Below, piece after piece: positions 10,121 through 19,741 of a DNA stretch of 64,000 nucleotides; the stretch's first letter is position 1, and the number at the start of each line of letters is the position of its first letter. Both the position numbers and the translations under genes were made by a program. Source of the DNA: Pseudomonas nitroreducens TX1. GTDB taxonomy: Bacteria > Pseudomonadota > Gammaproteobacteria > Pseudomonadales > Pseudomonadaceae. The notes below the pieces were generated by a model. The model saw only the letters and a program-made list of their open reading frames with translations, was not told the origin of the DNA and did not search any database. The DNA lies in contig NZ_AMZB01000128.1 of assembly GCF_000313755.1 (NCBI RefSeq), positions 1-64,000 on the forward strand, read 5' to 3'.

Positions 10121-10453
10121 ATGAGCGACGAAGAACTGGAACAGGACGAACTGGACGGCGCTGACGAGGACGACGGCGAGGAGCTCGCCGCAGCTGACGA
10201 CAGCGAAGTCGACGCCGACAGCGGCGACGGGGATGAAGCCCCTGCTTCCAAGGGCGGTGGCAAGAAAGCCAAGGCCGCTGCGGAAGAAGAGGAACTGCCC
10301 TCGGTCGAGGCCAAGCAGAAGGATCGTGACGCGCTGGCCCGTGCGATGGAGGAGTTCCTCAATCGCGGCGGCAAGGTGCAGGAGATCGAGCCGAACGTCG
10401 TGGCCGACCCGCCCAAGAAGCCGGATAGCAAATACGGCAGCCGCCCTATCTGA
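10121..10453 (+). CDS. sutA: SutA, RNA polymerase-binding regulator of slow growth
   Basis: A 110-residue protein with a very acidic N-terminal tail (residues 1-40, mostly Asp/Glu/Ala/Ser), a short Lys/Ala stretch, a predicted helix (about 60-85, KQKDRDALARAMEEFLNRGG) and a C-terminal tail ending SKYGSRPI. This layout and the neighbours match SutA, which binds the beta subunit of RNA polymerase and stimulates initiation during slow growth in P. aeruginosa. It is followed at once by a strong terminator. Confidence 0.88.
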   Translation: MSDEELEQDELDGADEDDGEELAAADDSEVDADSGDGDEAPASKGGGKKAKAAAEEEELPSVEAKQKDRDALARAMEEFLNRGGKVQEIEPNVVADPPKKPDSKYGSRPI

Positions 10454-10474
10454 TATCTGAGGTTTCATGAAAAC

Positions 10475-10509
10475 AGCCCCGTCGCTCCCTCGGAGCGGCG
10501 GGGCTTTTT
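10475..10509 (+). terminator. rho-independent terminator of sutA
   Basis: AGCCCCGTCGCTCC pairs with GGAGCGGCGGGGCT (14 bp, one G-T pair) and is followed by TTTTT. It begins 22 bases after the sutA stop codon. Confidence 0.9.
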
Positions 10510-10577
10510 CATGTCCGTTGGTAACGAGGGTTTCGCTCCTGCGGATACCTCTGCGCTCGTTCGGACCCTCTCCCCAG

Positions 10578-10599
10578 CCCTCTCCCTTCAGGGAGAGGG
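10578..10599. repeat. dispersed CCCTCTCCCTT palindrome, copy 1
   Basis: A 22-base perfect palindrome starting CCCTCTCCCTT. The preceding bases (CCCTCTCCCCAG) repeat its head. Two further copies lie at 29866-29885 and 29936-29957, so this is a dispersed intergenic repeat of Pseudomonas type. It may also act as a terminator hairpin for the convergent HAD gene. Confidence 0.6.
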
Positions 10600-10639
10600 T
10601 GGATGCCCGAGCGCCAGTGTTATCCGGGAAGCAGGAGCA

Positions 10640-11332
10640 TCAGAGTCTCGCCAGAACTCCTGGCAGCTCGGCAAGGTTGTGGATGATCGCGCTGGGCGCC
10701 TCTTCGCCGTCCCACGGCTTGCGCATCGGGTTGAACCAGATGGCCTTCATGCCGGCGCGGCGCGCGCCGGCGATGTCATCGCTGGGGTGGTCGCCGATAT
10801 GCACGCCTTCCTCGGGCCGCACGCCGCCGCGCTTGAGTGCTTCCTGGAACGGGTGCGGATCGGGTTTGCCGACGCCGAGCTCTTCTGCGCACAGGGCGAA
10901 CTGGAAGTAGTCGGCCAGGCCCAGGCGGCGCACGTCGGCGTTGCCGTTGGTGAGCACGCCGAGGATGAAACGGTTGGCCAGTTGCTCCAGTGTCGGGTGC
11001 ACCTCGGGGAACAGCGCCACCTGGTGCCGCGCATGGAGGAAGGTCTGAAACCCGGCCTCGGCCAGTTCACTGGCTTCGGACTGTGGATAACCCGCGTCGA
11101 GCAGGGCGTGGAACAGGATTCGTCGGCGCAGTTCGCTGAGGCGATGCTTGAGCATCGGGTCCTGCTCCATCAGTCGCGAACGGATCGCCCACAGGTGTTC
11201 GATGGGCACCGGGCCCAGCTGCTTGGCATTCACCGCCAGCCAGTCGCGCAGGGTGGCCTCCGCACTGTTCATCACCGGGGCGACGTCCCACAGCGTGTCA
11301 TCGAGGTCGAAGGTGACCAGACGGATACTCAT
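10640..11332 (-). CDS. HAD-superfamily hydrolase, YigB-like
   Basis: A 230-residue haloacid dehalogenase-like phosphatase. Motif I is FDLDDTLWD near residue 8 (nucleophile first Asp), motif II VLTNGN near 125, motif III Lys in GVGKPDP near 155 and motif [15 protein letters not shown] near 178. Position directly after xerC matches E. coli yigB, an FMN/phosphosugar phosphatase, but the substrate is not provable. The start overlaps the xerC stop by four bases, so the two are translationally coupled. Confidence 0.9.
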   Translation of the reverse strand: MSIRLVTFDLDDTLWDVAPVMNSAEATLRDWLAVNAKQLGPVPIEHLWAIRSRLMEQDPMLKHRLSELRRRILFHALLDAGYPQSEASELAEAGFQTFLHARHQVALFPEVHPTLEQLANRFILGVLTNGNADVRRLGLADYFQFALCAEELGVGKPDPHPFQEALKRGGVRPEEGVHIGDHPSDDIAGARRAGMKAIWFNPMRKPWDGEEAPSAIIHNLAELPGVLARL

Positions 11333-12234
11333 TCTTCTGCTCCGGGTTTACGGCGTGCCCGCGGGTGTGCCTGGTCATAGACCGTGGCGAGATGCTGGAA
11401 ATCCAGGTGGGTGTAGATCTGCGTGGTGGCGATGTCGGCGTGGCCGAGCAGCTCCTGTACCGCGCGCAGGTCCTGGGACGACTCCAGCATATGGCTGGCG
11501 AAGGAGTGCCGCAGCATGTGTGGATGCAGGTGCTGGCCCAGTTCGCGCACGCCGGCTTCGCGCACGCGCAGCTGGATGGCTCGGGGTGTCAGGCGCTTGC
11601 CGCTGCGGCCGATGAACACGGCGTTGTCCTGGGGCGAGGCGAGGGCGCGCAGCGGCAGCCAGTTCTCGATGGCCTGCCGTGCGGCGCGGCCAACCGGCAA
11701 CTCGCGCACCTTGTTGCCCTTGCCGTGCACGCGCACCAGCCCATCCTTGAGATCCAGCCATTCCAGATCGAGGCCGACCAGTTCGGACAGGCGCAGGCCC
11801 GAGGAATAGAACAGCTCAAGCAGCGCCTGGTCGCGGCGGGCGATGAAGTCGTCCTCGACGCCGCCGTCGAGCAGTTGCGCTGTGCGGTCGGTATCCAATG
11901 TGCGTGGCAGCTTGCGCGCGCCTTTGGGCGCGGCCAGGCCGTCGGCGGGGTTGTGGCGGCAGCGCCCTTCGCGGATCAGGTATTGGTACAGCCCTCTGGT
12001 GGCTGACAACAGGCGCGCTAGGCTGCGGCTGGCGAGACCCTGCTGGTGCAGGCGGGCGACGAACATCCGCAGGTCGCGCACCTGCAGCGCGGGCCATTCG
12101 TTCAGCGAGGACTTTTCGCAGAGCGCGGCGAGCCGCAACAGGTCGCGGCGGTAACCCTCGAGGGTATGGACGGACACCTGGCGCTCGCTGCGCAGGTGTT
12201 CCAGGTAGGCATCCAGATCGGCTTCGAGCGACAA
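11329..12234 (-). CDS. xerC: tyrosine recombinase XerC
   Basis: A 301-residue tyrosine recombinase. An N-terminal SAM-like core-binding domain (about 1-90) is followed by the catalytic domain with the full set: Arg in SSGLRLSEL near 150, Lys in HGKGNK, HMLRH near 242, His in LLGHADI near 268 and nucleophile Tyr in QIYTHLD near 277. With XerD it resolves chromosome dimers at dif. P. aeruginosa literature also calls it sss. It lies in the lptM-lysA-dapF-DUF484-xerC operon. Confidence 0.95.
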   Translation of the reverse strand: MSLEADLDAYLEHLRSERQVSVHTLEGYRRDLLRLAALCEKSSLNEWPALQVRDLRMFVARLHQQGLASRSLARLLSATRGLYQYLIREGRCRHNPADGLAAPKGARKLPRTLDTDRTAQLLDGGVEDDFIARRDQALLELFYSSGLRLSELVGLDLEWLDLKDGLVRVHGKGNKVRELPVGRAARQAIENWLPLRALASPQDNAVFIGRSGKRLTPRAIQLRVREAGVRELGQHLHPHMLRHSFASHMLESSQDLRAVQELLGHADIATTQIYTHLDFQHLATVYDQAHPRARRKPGAEE

Positions 12235-12268
12235 GCGATCAGCTCCCAGCGGTGAAGGCCCGGCGGGA

Positions 12269-12970
12269 TCAGCGTACCGAGCGCAGTGGCGTGGCGAAGC
12301 GCGGCAGGGTCCGCGCGAGGACTTCGGCGACGTAGCCCAGGAACAGGGTGCCCAACGAGCTCTTGTAGTGTTGCGGGTCGGGGCTGCCGATCGCCAGCAC
12401 GCCGTGCAGGCCCTGGAAGGTCAGCGGCACCACGGCGGCGGAACCGACCTGCTCGCGTTCGCTTTCGCAGAACAGGAAGGCCAGCTCGTGGGGGCGCAGC
12501 ACGCCGCAGACGGTCTTGCCGCCCGACAGCAGGCCGCCAATCGCCTGGTGCGCCTCGGCGCTGCTCACCGAGCGGCCGACCGGCAGGTTGTTGTCGCTGA
12601 ACAGGATCAGGCTGACGTAGGGCACCAGGAACTCGTGGCGCAGGCTGTCTTCCACCGTGCTGACGATTTCCTCCAGGCTGGTGGCGTCGAGCAGGTCGAG
12701 CACCAGGCGGCGGGTCTTGTCGAACAGGCGGTCGTTGTCGCGTGCGACGTCCATCAACTGCGAGAGCCGATGGCGCATCTCGATGTTGCGCTCGCGCAGC
12801 AGGCGGACCTGGCGTTCCACCAGCGACACGGCGTCGCCCGGCTGGTGCGGAATGCGCATCTCCGGGATCAGCTCGTCATGATCGACGAAGAATTCAGGGT
12901 GCCGGCGAAGATAGTCGGCAACCTGTTCGGCTTCGAGCGTAACGGTGGGGTCCTGCGGAATATCGGTCAT
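12269..12970 (-). CDS. DUF484 family protein (GAF-like)
   Basis: A 233-residue DUF484 protein. An N-terminal helical part ([18 protein letters not shown] near 16-34) is followed by a coiled coil with [12 protein letters not shown] near 50 and a GAF-like domain from about 85 on. It is always found between dapF and xerC in pseudomonads and enterobacteria (E. coli yigA). The function is unknown. The 156-base gap to dapF contains a non-coding stretch with the TTTACTCTTCGTAAACTGCG type sequence but no gene. Confidence 0.9.
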   Translation of the reverse strand: MTDIPQDPTVTLEAEQVADYLRRHPEFFVDHDELIPEMRIPHQPGDAVSLVERQVRLLRERNIEMRHRLSQLMDVARDNDRLFDKTRRLVLDLLDATSLEEIVSTVEDSLRHEFLVPYVSLILFSDNNLPVGRSVSSAEAHQAIGGLLSGGKTVCGVLRPHELAFLFCESEREQVGSAAVVPLTFQGLHGVLAIGSPDPQHYKSSLGTLFLGYVAEVLARTLPRFATPLRSVR

Positions 12971-13126
12971 AAGCGTCCCGGTTCAGCGCCTGTCCAACGT
13001 CTGCCGGCGCTTTGCTCATACGGCGTTGGAAACAGGCTCAAAATGCTCATTTACTCTTCGTAAACTGCGCTTTCTCGCCTGTTTCCGCCTTGTCTGAGCT
13101 GCGCTCGGCAAGACCTTGAACAGACT

Positions 13127-13957
13127 TTATAGACGTACCTGGCCTTCGAACACCCGCACGGCGGGCCCGGTCATCATAACGGGCTGCCCCGGTCCTGCCC
13201 ACTCGATGGACAACCGTCCGCCGGGAAGGTCGATCTGTACCGGCGATTGCAGCCAGCCCTGGCGGATGCCGGCAACCGCGGCGGCGCAGGCGCCCGTGCC
13301 GCAGGCCAGCGTCTCGCCGGCGCCGCGTTCCCAGACGCGCAGACGCGCCTGGTGCGGATTGACGATCTGCAGGAAGCCGATGTTGGCCTTCTGCGGGAAG
13401 CTCTCGTGGATTTCGAGTTTCGGCCCCAGGGTGCGCACCGGGGCGCTGTCTACGTCATCCACGCGCAGCACGCCGTGCGGGTTGCCCATGGAGATCGCTG
13501 CCAGTTCGTACCGCTGGCCGTCCACTTCGACGGCGTAGCTCAGCGCTTCGGCGCTGGCCTGGAACGGCACCTGCTCGGGCAGCAGGCGCGGCGGACCCAT
13601 GTCGACGGTGACCTGGCCATCGTTGGTGAGGGTCAGCTCGATCATGCCGCCCTTGGTCTCCACGCGGATGGTCTTCTTCGCGGTCAGGCGTTTGTCCACC
13701 ACGAAGCGGGCGAAGCAGCGCGCACCGTTGCCGCACTGTTCGACCTCGGTGCCGTCGCAGTTGAAGATGCGGTAGCGGAAGTCGGCGTCCGGGGTGCTCG
13801 GCGGCTCGACGATCAGCAGTTGATCGAAACCGACCCCGAAATTGCGGTCGCCCCATTGTTTCACGTGGCGCGGTTGCACATGGGCGTGCTGGCTGACCAG
13901 GTCCAGGACCATGAAGTCATTGCCCAGCCCATGCATCTTGGTAAAGCGCAGAAGCAT
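13127..13957 (-). CDS. dapF: diaminopimelate epimerase
   Basis: A 276-residue cofactor-independent epimerase converting LL- to meso-diaminopimelate for lysine and peptidoglycan synthesis. Both catalytic cysteines are present: one in [11 protein letters not shown] near residue 73 and one in [13 protein letters not shown] near 217. It lies 13 bases after the remnant of lysA in the same operon. DapF stays essential for peptidoglycan even if LysA is lost. Confidence 0.97.
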   Translation of the reverse strand: MLLRFTKMHGLGNDFMVLDLVSQHAHVQPRHVKQWGDRNFGVGFDQLLIVEPPSTPDADFRYRIFNCDGTEVEQCGNGARCFARFVVDKRLTAKKTIRVETKGGMIELTLTNDGQVTVDMGPPRLLPEQVPFQASAEALSYAVEVDGQRYELAAISMGNPHGVLRVDDVDSAPVRTLGPKLEIHESFPQKANIGFLQIVNPHQARLRVWERGAGETLACGTGACAAAVAGIRQGWLQSPVQIDLPGGRLSIEWAGPGQPVMMTGPAVRVFEGQVRL

Positions 13958-13970
13958 CGTCGTCTCGGCC

Positions 13971-14282
13971 TCAGTCCGGCAGCAGGCTTTCGCCGGCGAA
14001 CAGCTCTGGTCGTGTTGCGTGGCGACGCAGCGAATGCGCCGCCGAGCTGTTTGCCAGCACCTCGGCGGCGCGGCCCCGGGTGTTGTCGTTGGAATTCATG
14101 ACGAAACCATAGGCGCCGACCGAACGGACGGCCAGCAGGTCACCTTCTTGCCGCACGGAATTGCGGAGCCGGACCTGGAGGCTGCCGGCTTGCCGAATCG
14201 GCTTGTCGACGCGCTCGGCGAACGCCGGCGACGACACATCTGCCGCGAACGGTTGCCCGTCGCGGACGGCGAAGGCGTCCAT
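13971..14282 (-). pseudogene. lysA: lysA remnant: diaminopimelate decarboxylase with large internal deletion
   Basis: A 103-residue open frame in the normal lysA position between lptM and dapF. Residues 1 to about 27 match the LysA N-terminus (MDAFAVRDGQPFA, then an AER motif). Residues about 45-103 match its last 60 residues ([20 protein letters not shown] and the final LFAGESLLP). The normal protein has about 415 residues. The missing middle includes the PLP-binding lysine (VKANSN motif), the glycine-rich phosphate loop and the HIGSQ region, so it cannot decarboxylate. The frame was kept, so a stub protein could still be made. Lysine synthesis would need another lysA elsewhere. Confidence 0.85.
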
Positions 14283-14293
14283 GGGAAACGCCC

Positions 14294-14434
14294 TCAGAGA
14301 CCGTAGCGGTCCTTGCTGTGTTCGTTCTTGGCCTTTTCGTCGTCCGGCAGGTACAGCGGGCCTTTCTGACCGCAGCCAGCGATGGCGGCGGTCAGCAGGG
14401 CGATCGCGACGAAGGGAAGCAGCAGTCGCTTCAT
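14294..14434 (-). CDS. lptM: LptM lipoprotein (LppL/YifL)
   Basis: A 46-residue lipoprotein with a lipobox ending AAIAGC at Cys21. The mature start [10 protein letters not shown] is the LptM/YifL signature. LptM binds the LptD-LptE lipopolysaccharide translocon and helps its oxidative maturation. The ATG at 14434 was chosen because the signal peptide begins there (MKRLLLPF). It is the first gene of the lptM-(lysA)-dapF-DUF484-xerC operon, 11 bases before the lysA remnant. Confidence 0.92.
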   Translation of the reverse strand: MKRLLLPFVAIALLTAAIAGCGQKGPLYLPDDEKAKNEHSKDRYGL

Positions 14435-14586
14435 GGCGGAATCCTTGTAGTAAAGCGTCAATTGCACCGGAGTATACCGACCCCCCGCCGGCTTGCCTAT
14501 TCGAGCGGACTCCCGCCCGGCGGGGCTTGCGGCTCGCGCCGAAGGGGCCGGTGGCCCTATGATGGCGGGCAAAAATGGAATGCCCG

Positions 14587-15648
14587 ATGGACTATCGCGA
14601 TCCTCTGCCCAGCTCGGTGTCGGTGGCCTACCTGCAGGGCCTCGTGGAGCACCTGCAGCGCCAGGGCGTGAAGCCGGCACAGCTGCTGGCGACGGTGCAC
14701 CTGGAGCCGTCGATCCTCGCCCAGCGTGACCAGCGCATCGCCGCCAGTGCCTATCTGGAGCTGGTTGGCGCCGGCGTGCTCCTGAGCGGCGACGACAACC
14801 TCGGCCTGCATCTTGGCGAAGCGGTGCGCCCCGGCTACTACGGCGTGCTCGGCTACCTGATCATGAGCTGCGCGACGCTTTCCGACGCCCTGCACCGCCA
14901 GGCGCGCTACGCCTCGCTGGTGGGCAACCTGGGGCGTGTCGAACTGGCCGACGAGCCGCCGCGCGGGGGGTGCGAGCCGCTGGTCCGGCACAGCTGGGAG
15001 CCGCTGCTGCCGCAACAGCAGCGGCAGATGAGCGAGGAAACCCTGGCCGGCTGGGTCAGCTTCGGCCACTGGGTCAGCGGCGTGGACGAGGCCCCGTTCG
15101 AGGTGCGTTTCAGGCACAGTGCCCCGGCAGATATCAGCGAGCATGAGCGCATTTTCCGCTGCCCGGTGCTGTTCGATCAGCCGGACAATGCCCTGATTTT
15201 CCCCAAGCGCCTGTTGGCGCTGCCACTCGGCCAGGCCGATGCCCAGGTGCAGCGCACCCTGGATGCCTACGCGGAACGCCTGCTGGTGGAGATCAATAAG
15301 GGCGACAGCGTGCTCGACCGCGCGCGCCTGGAGCTGGCGCGCCAGTTGCCGGAGCAGGGCGCAGACCTGGAGCGTCTGTCACAGACGTTGGCGCTGAGCC
15401 CGCGGACCTTGCAGCGGCGCCTGCGCGACAGCGGCCTGTCGTTCAGCCGTTTGGTGGACGAAACCCGCCAGCAACTGGTGCTGCACTACCTGCGCGACCC
15501 GGCACTGGACAGCGCCGACCTCGCCTACCTGCTGGGCTTCAGCGAAGCCGGCTCGCTCGCCCGCGCATTCCGGCGCTGGACGGGGCAGAGTCTGGGCCAA
15601 TACCGGCGTAAACTGATGCCTTTGACTGATCCCGAGGACGATGCATGA
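14587..15648 (+). CDS. AraC-family regulator with arabinose-binding-like N-terminal domain
   Basis: A 353-residue regulator (357 if the ATG at 14575 is used; neither start has a clear ribosome site). The N-terminal part (about 15-200) resembles the domain shared with OruR/ArgR-type AraC proteins. The C-terminal HTH_18 domain (about 255-350) has two helix-turn-helix motifs, including [20 protein letters not shown] and [16 protein letters not shown]. The inducer is unknown. Its TGA overlaps the cyaY ATG (ATGA), so the two are coupled. That is odd for a regulator and a frataxin homologue. Confidence 0.88.
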   Translation: MDYRDPLPSSVSVAYLQGLVEHLQRQGVKPAQLLATVHLEPSILAQRDQRIAASAYLELVGAGVLLSGDDNLGLHLGEAVRPGYYGVLGYLIMSCATLSDALHRQARYASLVGNLGRVELADEPPRGGCEPLVRHSWEPLLPQQQRQMSEETLAGWVSFGHWVSGVDEAPFEVRFRHSAPADISEHERIFRCPVLFDQPDNALIFPKRLLALPLGQADAQVQRTLDAYAERLLVEINKGDSVLDRARLELARQLPEQGADLERLSQTLALSPRTLQRRLRDSGLSFSRLVDETRQQLVLHYLRDPALDSADLAYLLGFSEAGSLARAFRRWTGQSLGQYRRKLMPLTDPEDDA

Positions 15649-15980
15649 GCACTTTGAGCGAGGCCCGCTTCCATGACCTGGTGGACGCCGTACAGGTAAC
15701 GGTGGAGGATGCCTTCGACGACAGCGACCTGGACGTGGACCTGGAGAATTCCAGCGGCGTGCTGACCGTGCGCTTCGAGAATGGCACCCAGCTGATCCTC
15801 AGCCGCCAGCCGGCGCTGCGCCAGCTGTGGGTGGCGGCGCGCTCCGGCGGCTTCCACTTCGACTACGACGAATCCGGCTCGCTGTGGATCAGCGACAGCA
15901 CCCGCGAGCCGCTGGGCGCGCTGCTCAACCGCGCCACGCTGGAGCAGGCAGGCGAGGATGTCGACTTCCCCGGCATCTGA
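15645..15980 (+). CDS. cyaY: CyaY, bacterial frataxin
   Basis: A 111-residue frataxin homologue. The acidic N-terminal helix (EARFHDLVDAVQVTVEDAF, then DDSDLDVDLE) forms the iron-binding ridge; the beta-sheet contains RQPALRQLWVAAR and GGFHFDY. It modulates Fe-S cluster assembly by IscS. It lies opposite lptM and near cyaA, as in other gammaproteobacteria. Translation should be coupled to the AraC gene, and its 3' end overlaps the DUF1289 gene by 23 bases. Confidence 0.95.
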   Translation: MSTLSEARFHDLVDAVQVTVEDAFDDSDLDVDLENSSGVLTVRFENGTQLILSRQPALRQLWVAARSGGFHFDYDESGSLWISDSTREPLGALLNRATLEQAGEDVDFPGI

Positions 15981-16164
15981 GCCGCAGGCGAGCGTTGCCT
16001 CGCCCTGCTGCCGGCGCTGTTGCCTGGACGACGCGGATGTCTGTGTCGGCTGCGGGCGCACCCTGGGCGAAATCCTGGAGTGGAACGAGGCCGATGGCGA
16101 GCGACGCCTGGCGATCCTGGCGGACTGCGAAAAGCGCCGAAACAACCCGCGGCCGAAGTGGTGA
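15958..16164 (+). CDS. DUF1289 small cysteine-rich protein
   Basis: A 68-residue protein with the DUF1289 core: SPCCRRCCLDDADVCVGCGR at residues about 15-34, followed by a TLGEILEW helix. The conserved cysteines could bind a metal. The first Cys pair is doubled (CC...CC) compared with the usual single residues. The start lies inside the end of cyaY in another frame. It is probably the last gene of the AraC-cyaY-DUF1289 unit, closed by a terminator. Function is unknown. Confidence 0.82.
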   Translation: MSTSPASEPQASVASPCCRRCCLDDADVCVGCGRTLGEILEWNEADGERRLAILADCEKRRNNPRPKW

Positions 16165-16207
16165 CTGGTCGGTGTTGCTTATTTTCCGTGCTGTGTTAGT
16201 GTCCGGG

Positions 16208-16240
16208 AAAACCCCGCCTTGGGCGGGGTTTTTCTTTTTT
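16208..16240 (+). terminator. terminator after cyaY-DUF1289
   Basis: AAAACCCCGCC pairs with GGCGGGGTTTT across TTG, followed by TTTCTTTTTT. It lies 43 bases after the DUF1289 stop. Confidence 0.92.
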
Positions 16241-16347
16241 CGGATTTCGTTGCGCGTTCGCCTGGCGAACGACTTTACTGCCAGAACACCCAGGGCCCCG
16301 AACGCGCGAGCGTCCGGGGCTCTCCTGTAAGGAGACTGCCAACCATC

Positions 16348-16752
16348 ATGACCACGACACCCATCACCGTTACTCGACTCGACCTGCAACGTCTGGAGCG
16401 CCTGCTCGACAGCCTGGATGAGTACGGTCCCGCGGCCGAGGCACTGGAGGCCGAGCTGGCCCGCGCCACGGTGGTCGGCCACAACGAGATTCCGCCGGGC
16501 GTGGTCACGATGAACTCGACCGTGCGTTGCCGCGAAGAGGGGAGCGGCAAGGAGTACCACCTGACCCTGGTCTACCCGGCTGACGTGAAGGGCGAGGGCA
16601 AGGTCTCGATCCTCGCCCCGGTGGGCACCGCGCTGCTGGGCCTGACCACCGGCCAGAGCATCGATTGGCCGGCACCCAGCGGCAAGACGCTGAAGCTGAC
16701 CCTGCTGGAAGTGGAATACCAGCCCGAAGCGGCCGGCGATTTCGATCGCTGA
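16348..16752 (+). CDS. rnk: Rnk, nucleoside diphosphate kinase regulator
   Basis: A 134-residue GreA/GreB-like protein lacking the long coiled-coil of transcript-cleavage factors. It has a short N-terminal helical arm (TRLDLQRLERLLDSL) and a C-terminal FKBP-like GreA_GreB domain (SILAPVGTALLGL near 95). Rnk binds RNA polymerase and influences Ndk and GTP levels, in P. aeruginosa linked to alginate. The start at 16348 has a TAAGGAGA ribosome site; the longer frame into the terminator is not used. Confidence 0.92.
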   Translation: MTTTPITVTRLDLQRLERLLDSLDEYGPAAEALEAELARATVVGHNEIPPGVVTMNSTVRCREEGSGKEYHLTLVYPADVKGEGKVSILAPVGTALLGLTTGQSIDWPAPSGKTLKLTLLEVEYQPEAAGDFDR

Positions 16753-16799
16753 GTTCTCGCCTGACGAGAGCGTCCCTCCCGGGCGCCCGCCGCAGCCGC

Positions 16800-19649
16800 T
16801 CAGGCCTCGGCCAGCGCCCGGTTCAGAGCCTGCTCCAGGCTCTGCTTGTAGCGCAGGAAATGCACCGTCTGCAGCTCCCCGCCTTCGCGCATGGCCGACA
16901 GGTCCAGGTCGGTGATGTAGCAGGGATAGCGTTCCTGTCCGCGCCGGCGGTCGAGAATATGCCGGGCCACGGCCTGGAACAACTCGTTGCCGAATTCCAG
17001 CTCCGAGAACTCGCGGTGGTTGCAGAACAGCGTGGTGCGCGCGCGCTGCCCTTCGCCCGGCTCGACGATGGCCTGAACGTTGTAGAACGGCAGGGCCTCC
17101 AGCGGCTGCGGCGTATTGCGTCGCTCGATGCGCTGTGCGCGCTGGTGACCTTCGGTCATCACCTCGTAGAAGAGAATGTCGGCGCCCACCGGTCCCTGGG
17201 CTTCCAGTAGCGGAATCACGGCGTTGCGGCGGTACTGCACCGATTGCAGGAAGCGTTGCAGCGGCAGCAGCAGGCCCTCCTCCGTGTCGTATTCCTGGCG
17301 GCGCCGCCAGAGGGCGTTGCGCTCGTCGAGGATGGTGATTTCCGCGCTGCCTTCATCCAGGCGGTAGAACACCTGCACGGTATTGGCCCGGCCCAGCGGC
17401 AGGATCACCGCGAGGTCGTCGCCCTCCAGCGCGTGCCGGTCCAATTGCAGGAAGCCGCTGTCGTCCTGGGTGTCGCCCAGGTGCTCGACCAGTGCCGGCA
17501 AGCCTTCGATCACCCGGTGACTGACGCTGCCGGGCACCAGGTGCAGCAGGTGGAAATGCTGGCGCACCTGCAGCAGATAGCGCCCGCCCTTGCCGCTGGC
17601 AAGCTGGCCGTGGGCATCGCGGAACAGGTCTTCCACGCGCTGGGCGATGGCCGTGGCACGGTTGCGGCAGAAGCAGCGCACCAGCAGGCGCGGTGGCGGA
17701 GCGTCGGTAGGCAGCGTATTGAGGAAATCGCGCAGGCAGTCGAGCAGCGCGTGGGGGCCGGCGTAGCGGCTGACCAGCAGTTCGTTCCAGCTGTTGAGGG
17801 TGATCTGGTCGAGGGTCAGCACCAGGTTGTCGCGCACGCCGGAATAGCCGAGCGAGTCGGTACGCTCGGTGGTCATGTGTACGTTCATCTGGCTGTGCTG
17901 GCGCAGCGGATCGAGACCGACGTTCACCAGCAGCAACACGTGCGAAGGCACGGTGCTGCGCAGCAAGGCGCTTTCCGACACTTCATTCAGTGGCAGCGGC
18001 ACGGTCTGCTGCAGGCAGCCCAGCAGGTTCTGCAGTTCGAACTCGGTCAGGTCGCTGCTGCCCGGTTGCAGGGACAGCCGCGTGGTGGCGTCGATCACGC
18101 CGTTGCGGTGGCTCCAGGCGAGCAGCTCCATGAGGTCGCGGGCGCGGCGCAGCGGGGCGAAGTCGGCTATCTCTGCAAGCGACAGGTTGCCGCTGAACAG
18201 TGCCCAGTACGGCGACTTGCCGGCCTCGCCGGCGGGCAGCTGGGCAAGGGTGAGGATGTCCTCGGCCATGTCCGGAGCGATGCCCGGATTGATGAATTCG
18301 ACCTTGCCGGCCTTGCGTTCGAAGGCGGCATATAGGCGCCGGCCGAGGATGCCCATGTCCCGCGGGTTGATGCCGCTGGCCGCCTGCTGCAGGCGGGCGA
18401 ACTGCGACAGGAAGCGGTAGCTGTGGGTCAGTTCGTTGACCAGCGCACGACGCTCCAGCAGTACCTGGCGGACCTTCCACTGGCTGCGGCTGTCGAGTTG
18501 GGCGAAGGCGCGGCTGTCCCATTTCCAGGGCGCCGAGACGCGCTCCATCACCTTGCGCTGCCAGCTCTTGTGACCCTGGCGCGGCGGCCGGCTGAGCTTC
18601 TTGCCGACCTTCAGGTAGAGGCAGCGGCGGATCAGCTCCAGGCGTTCGCTTTCACCGCGCGCCTGGAGGTACTCCTCCAGGCGGCGGTAGAGCATCACGT
18701 AGGGGTCGAGCTCCTCCACGTCCAGGCGCCCGGCGTAGATGGCCTGCTTGTAGCGCAGGCTCAGGCAGGAGACCTGCGGGTGCTCGCTGGCGTAGACCTC
18801 AGTGAGCAGCAGCTTGAGCACTGACTTGTAGGGCGACTCGATGCCCTTGAACAGCTGCCACATGCCGGCGCCGATGAATTCGCCCGGCGGGATGTGCGCC
18901 AGATGGCCAAGGTCGAGGACGTCTTCGGCACGAATGAAGCGTTTGCTCAGCAGGGTCTGGCAGTACTCGGCGTAACGGTTTTCTTCATAGACCGGCACCA
19001 GCCACCACAGTGGCGTGCGGCCGCCGAGCCAGATGGCGGTGCGGTAGAACTCGTCCAGCAGCAGGTAGTGCTGGCTGGTGCCGCAGTCGTCGGAAGTCAG
19101 CCGCGCCTCCCGGGCGCCCAGGGTGTAGTGCTGCGGGTCGACGAGGAAGCAGTGCACCTCGGCACCCTGGGTGGCGGCCCACTGTTCGAGCAGCTCGCAC
19201 TTGCGGCGCAGCTCCGCCAGTTCGCGTTCGCCGAGGTCGGAAGCGTGGCAGACCCACAGGTCCAGATCGCTCTGCTCGGCCTGGGCGACCGTGCCCAGGC
19301 TGCCCATCAGGAACAGCCCGTGGATCGGTAGCGGCGGACTGCCGCGACGGGTCTTGTAGCTGAAGGAGCGGGTCAGGCGCTGGGCTTCGGCGAGGATTTC
19401 GTCGTCGGGGACGAAATTCGACAGCCCGGCGGGCGTGCCGGCCGAGACATAGCCGGGCAGCAGCGGGTGGTTCACGTCCAGCAGCAGCGGCAACAGCTTG
19501 AGAACAAGCTGCTGGCGCGTGGAAAGCGCTTCGCTGGCCCGTTGCAGGCGCGCGGCATTGACCTTGAGGAAACGCTGACGCAATTGCGCCAGCACCTTTC
19601 GGTCGATGCCGTCGTCGATGTCCGGGCGAATTTCGTGGGTGAGCGTCAT
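16800..19649 (-). CDS. cyaA: class I adenylate cyclase
   Basis: A 949-residue class I adenylate cyclase making cAMP for Vfr/Crp. The catalytic nucleotidyltransferase-like N-terminal half has the signature GSLGTVAQAEQSDLDLWVCH near residues 115-134, with the metal-binding Asp pair in SDLDLW. The C-terminal half is the regulatory region that responds to PTS signals in enterics. Length is normal. It faces rnk convergently and no downstream partner is seen. Confidence 0.96.
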   Translation of the reverse strand: MTLTHEIRPDIDDGIDRKVLAQLRQRFLKVNAARLQRASEALSTRQQLVLKLLPLLLDVNHPLLPGYVSAGTPAGLSNFVPDDEILAEAQRLTRSFSYKTRRGSPPLPIHGLFLMGSLGTVAQAEQSDLDLWVCHASDLGERELAELRRKCELLEQWAATQGAEVHCFLVDPQHYTLGAREARLTSDDCGTSQHYLLLDEFYRTAIWLGGRTPLWWLVPVYEENRYAEYCQTLLSKRFIRAEDVLDLGHLAHIPPGEFIGAGMWQLFKGIESPYKSVLKLLLTEVYASEHPQVSCLSLRYKQAIYAGRLDVEELDPYVMLYRRLEEYLQARGESERLELIRRCLYLKVGKKLSRPPRQGHKSWQRKVMERVSAPWKWDSRAFAQLDSRSQWKVRQVLLERRALVNELTHSYRFLSQFARLQQAASGINPRDMGILGRRLYAAFERKAGKVEFINPGIAPDMAEDILTLAQLPAGEAGKSPYWALFSGNLSLAEIADFAPLRRARDLMELLAWSHRNGVIDATTRLSLQPGSSDLTEFELQNLLGCLQQTVPLPLNEVSESALLRSTVPSHVLLLVNVGLDPLRQHSQMNVHMTTERTDSLGYSGVRDNLVLTLDQITLNSWNELLVSRYAGPHALLDCLRDFLNTLPTDAPPPRLLVRCFCRNRATAIAQRVEDLFRDAHGQLASGKGGRYLLQVRQHFHLLHLVPGSVSHRVIEGLPALVEHLGDTQDDSGFLQLDRHALEGDDLAVILPLGRANTVQVFYRLDEGSAEITILDERNALWRRRQEYDTEEGLLLPLQRFLQSVQYRRNAVIPLLEAQGPVGADILFYEVMTEGHQRAQRIERRNTPQPLEALPFYNVQAIVEPGEGQRARTTLFCNHREFSELEFGNELFQAVARHILDRRRGQERYPCYITDLDLSAMREGGELQTVHFLRYKQSLEQALNRALAEA

Positions 19650-19741
19650 GGCGTACTGCTGCCTGGCCAGCGGCGCCGCATCAGGGAATGCGGCGCTCGG
19701 AAGTGTGCCAGTTTATCGCCCGCTCGCGGGGGAACTTGAGG

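Noticed and set aside
8210-10468. A 752-codon minus-strand frame opposite amtB, yjbQ and sutA.
   Set aside because: It is the shadow of well-identified genes in high-GC DNA, with Gly/His/Gln-rich low-complexity translation and no family match.
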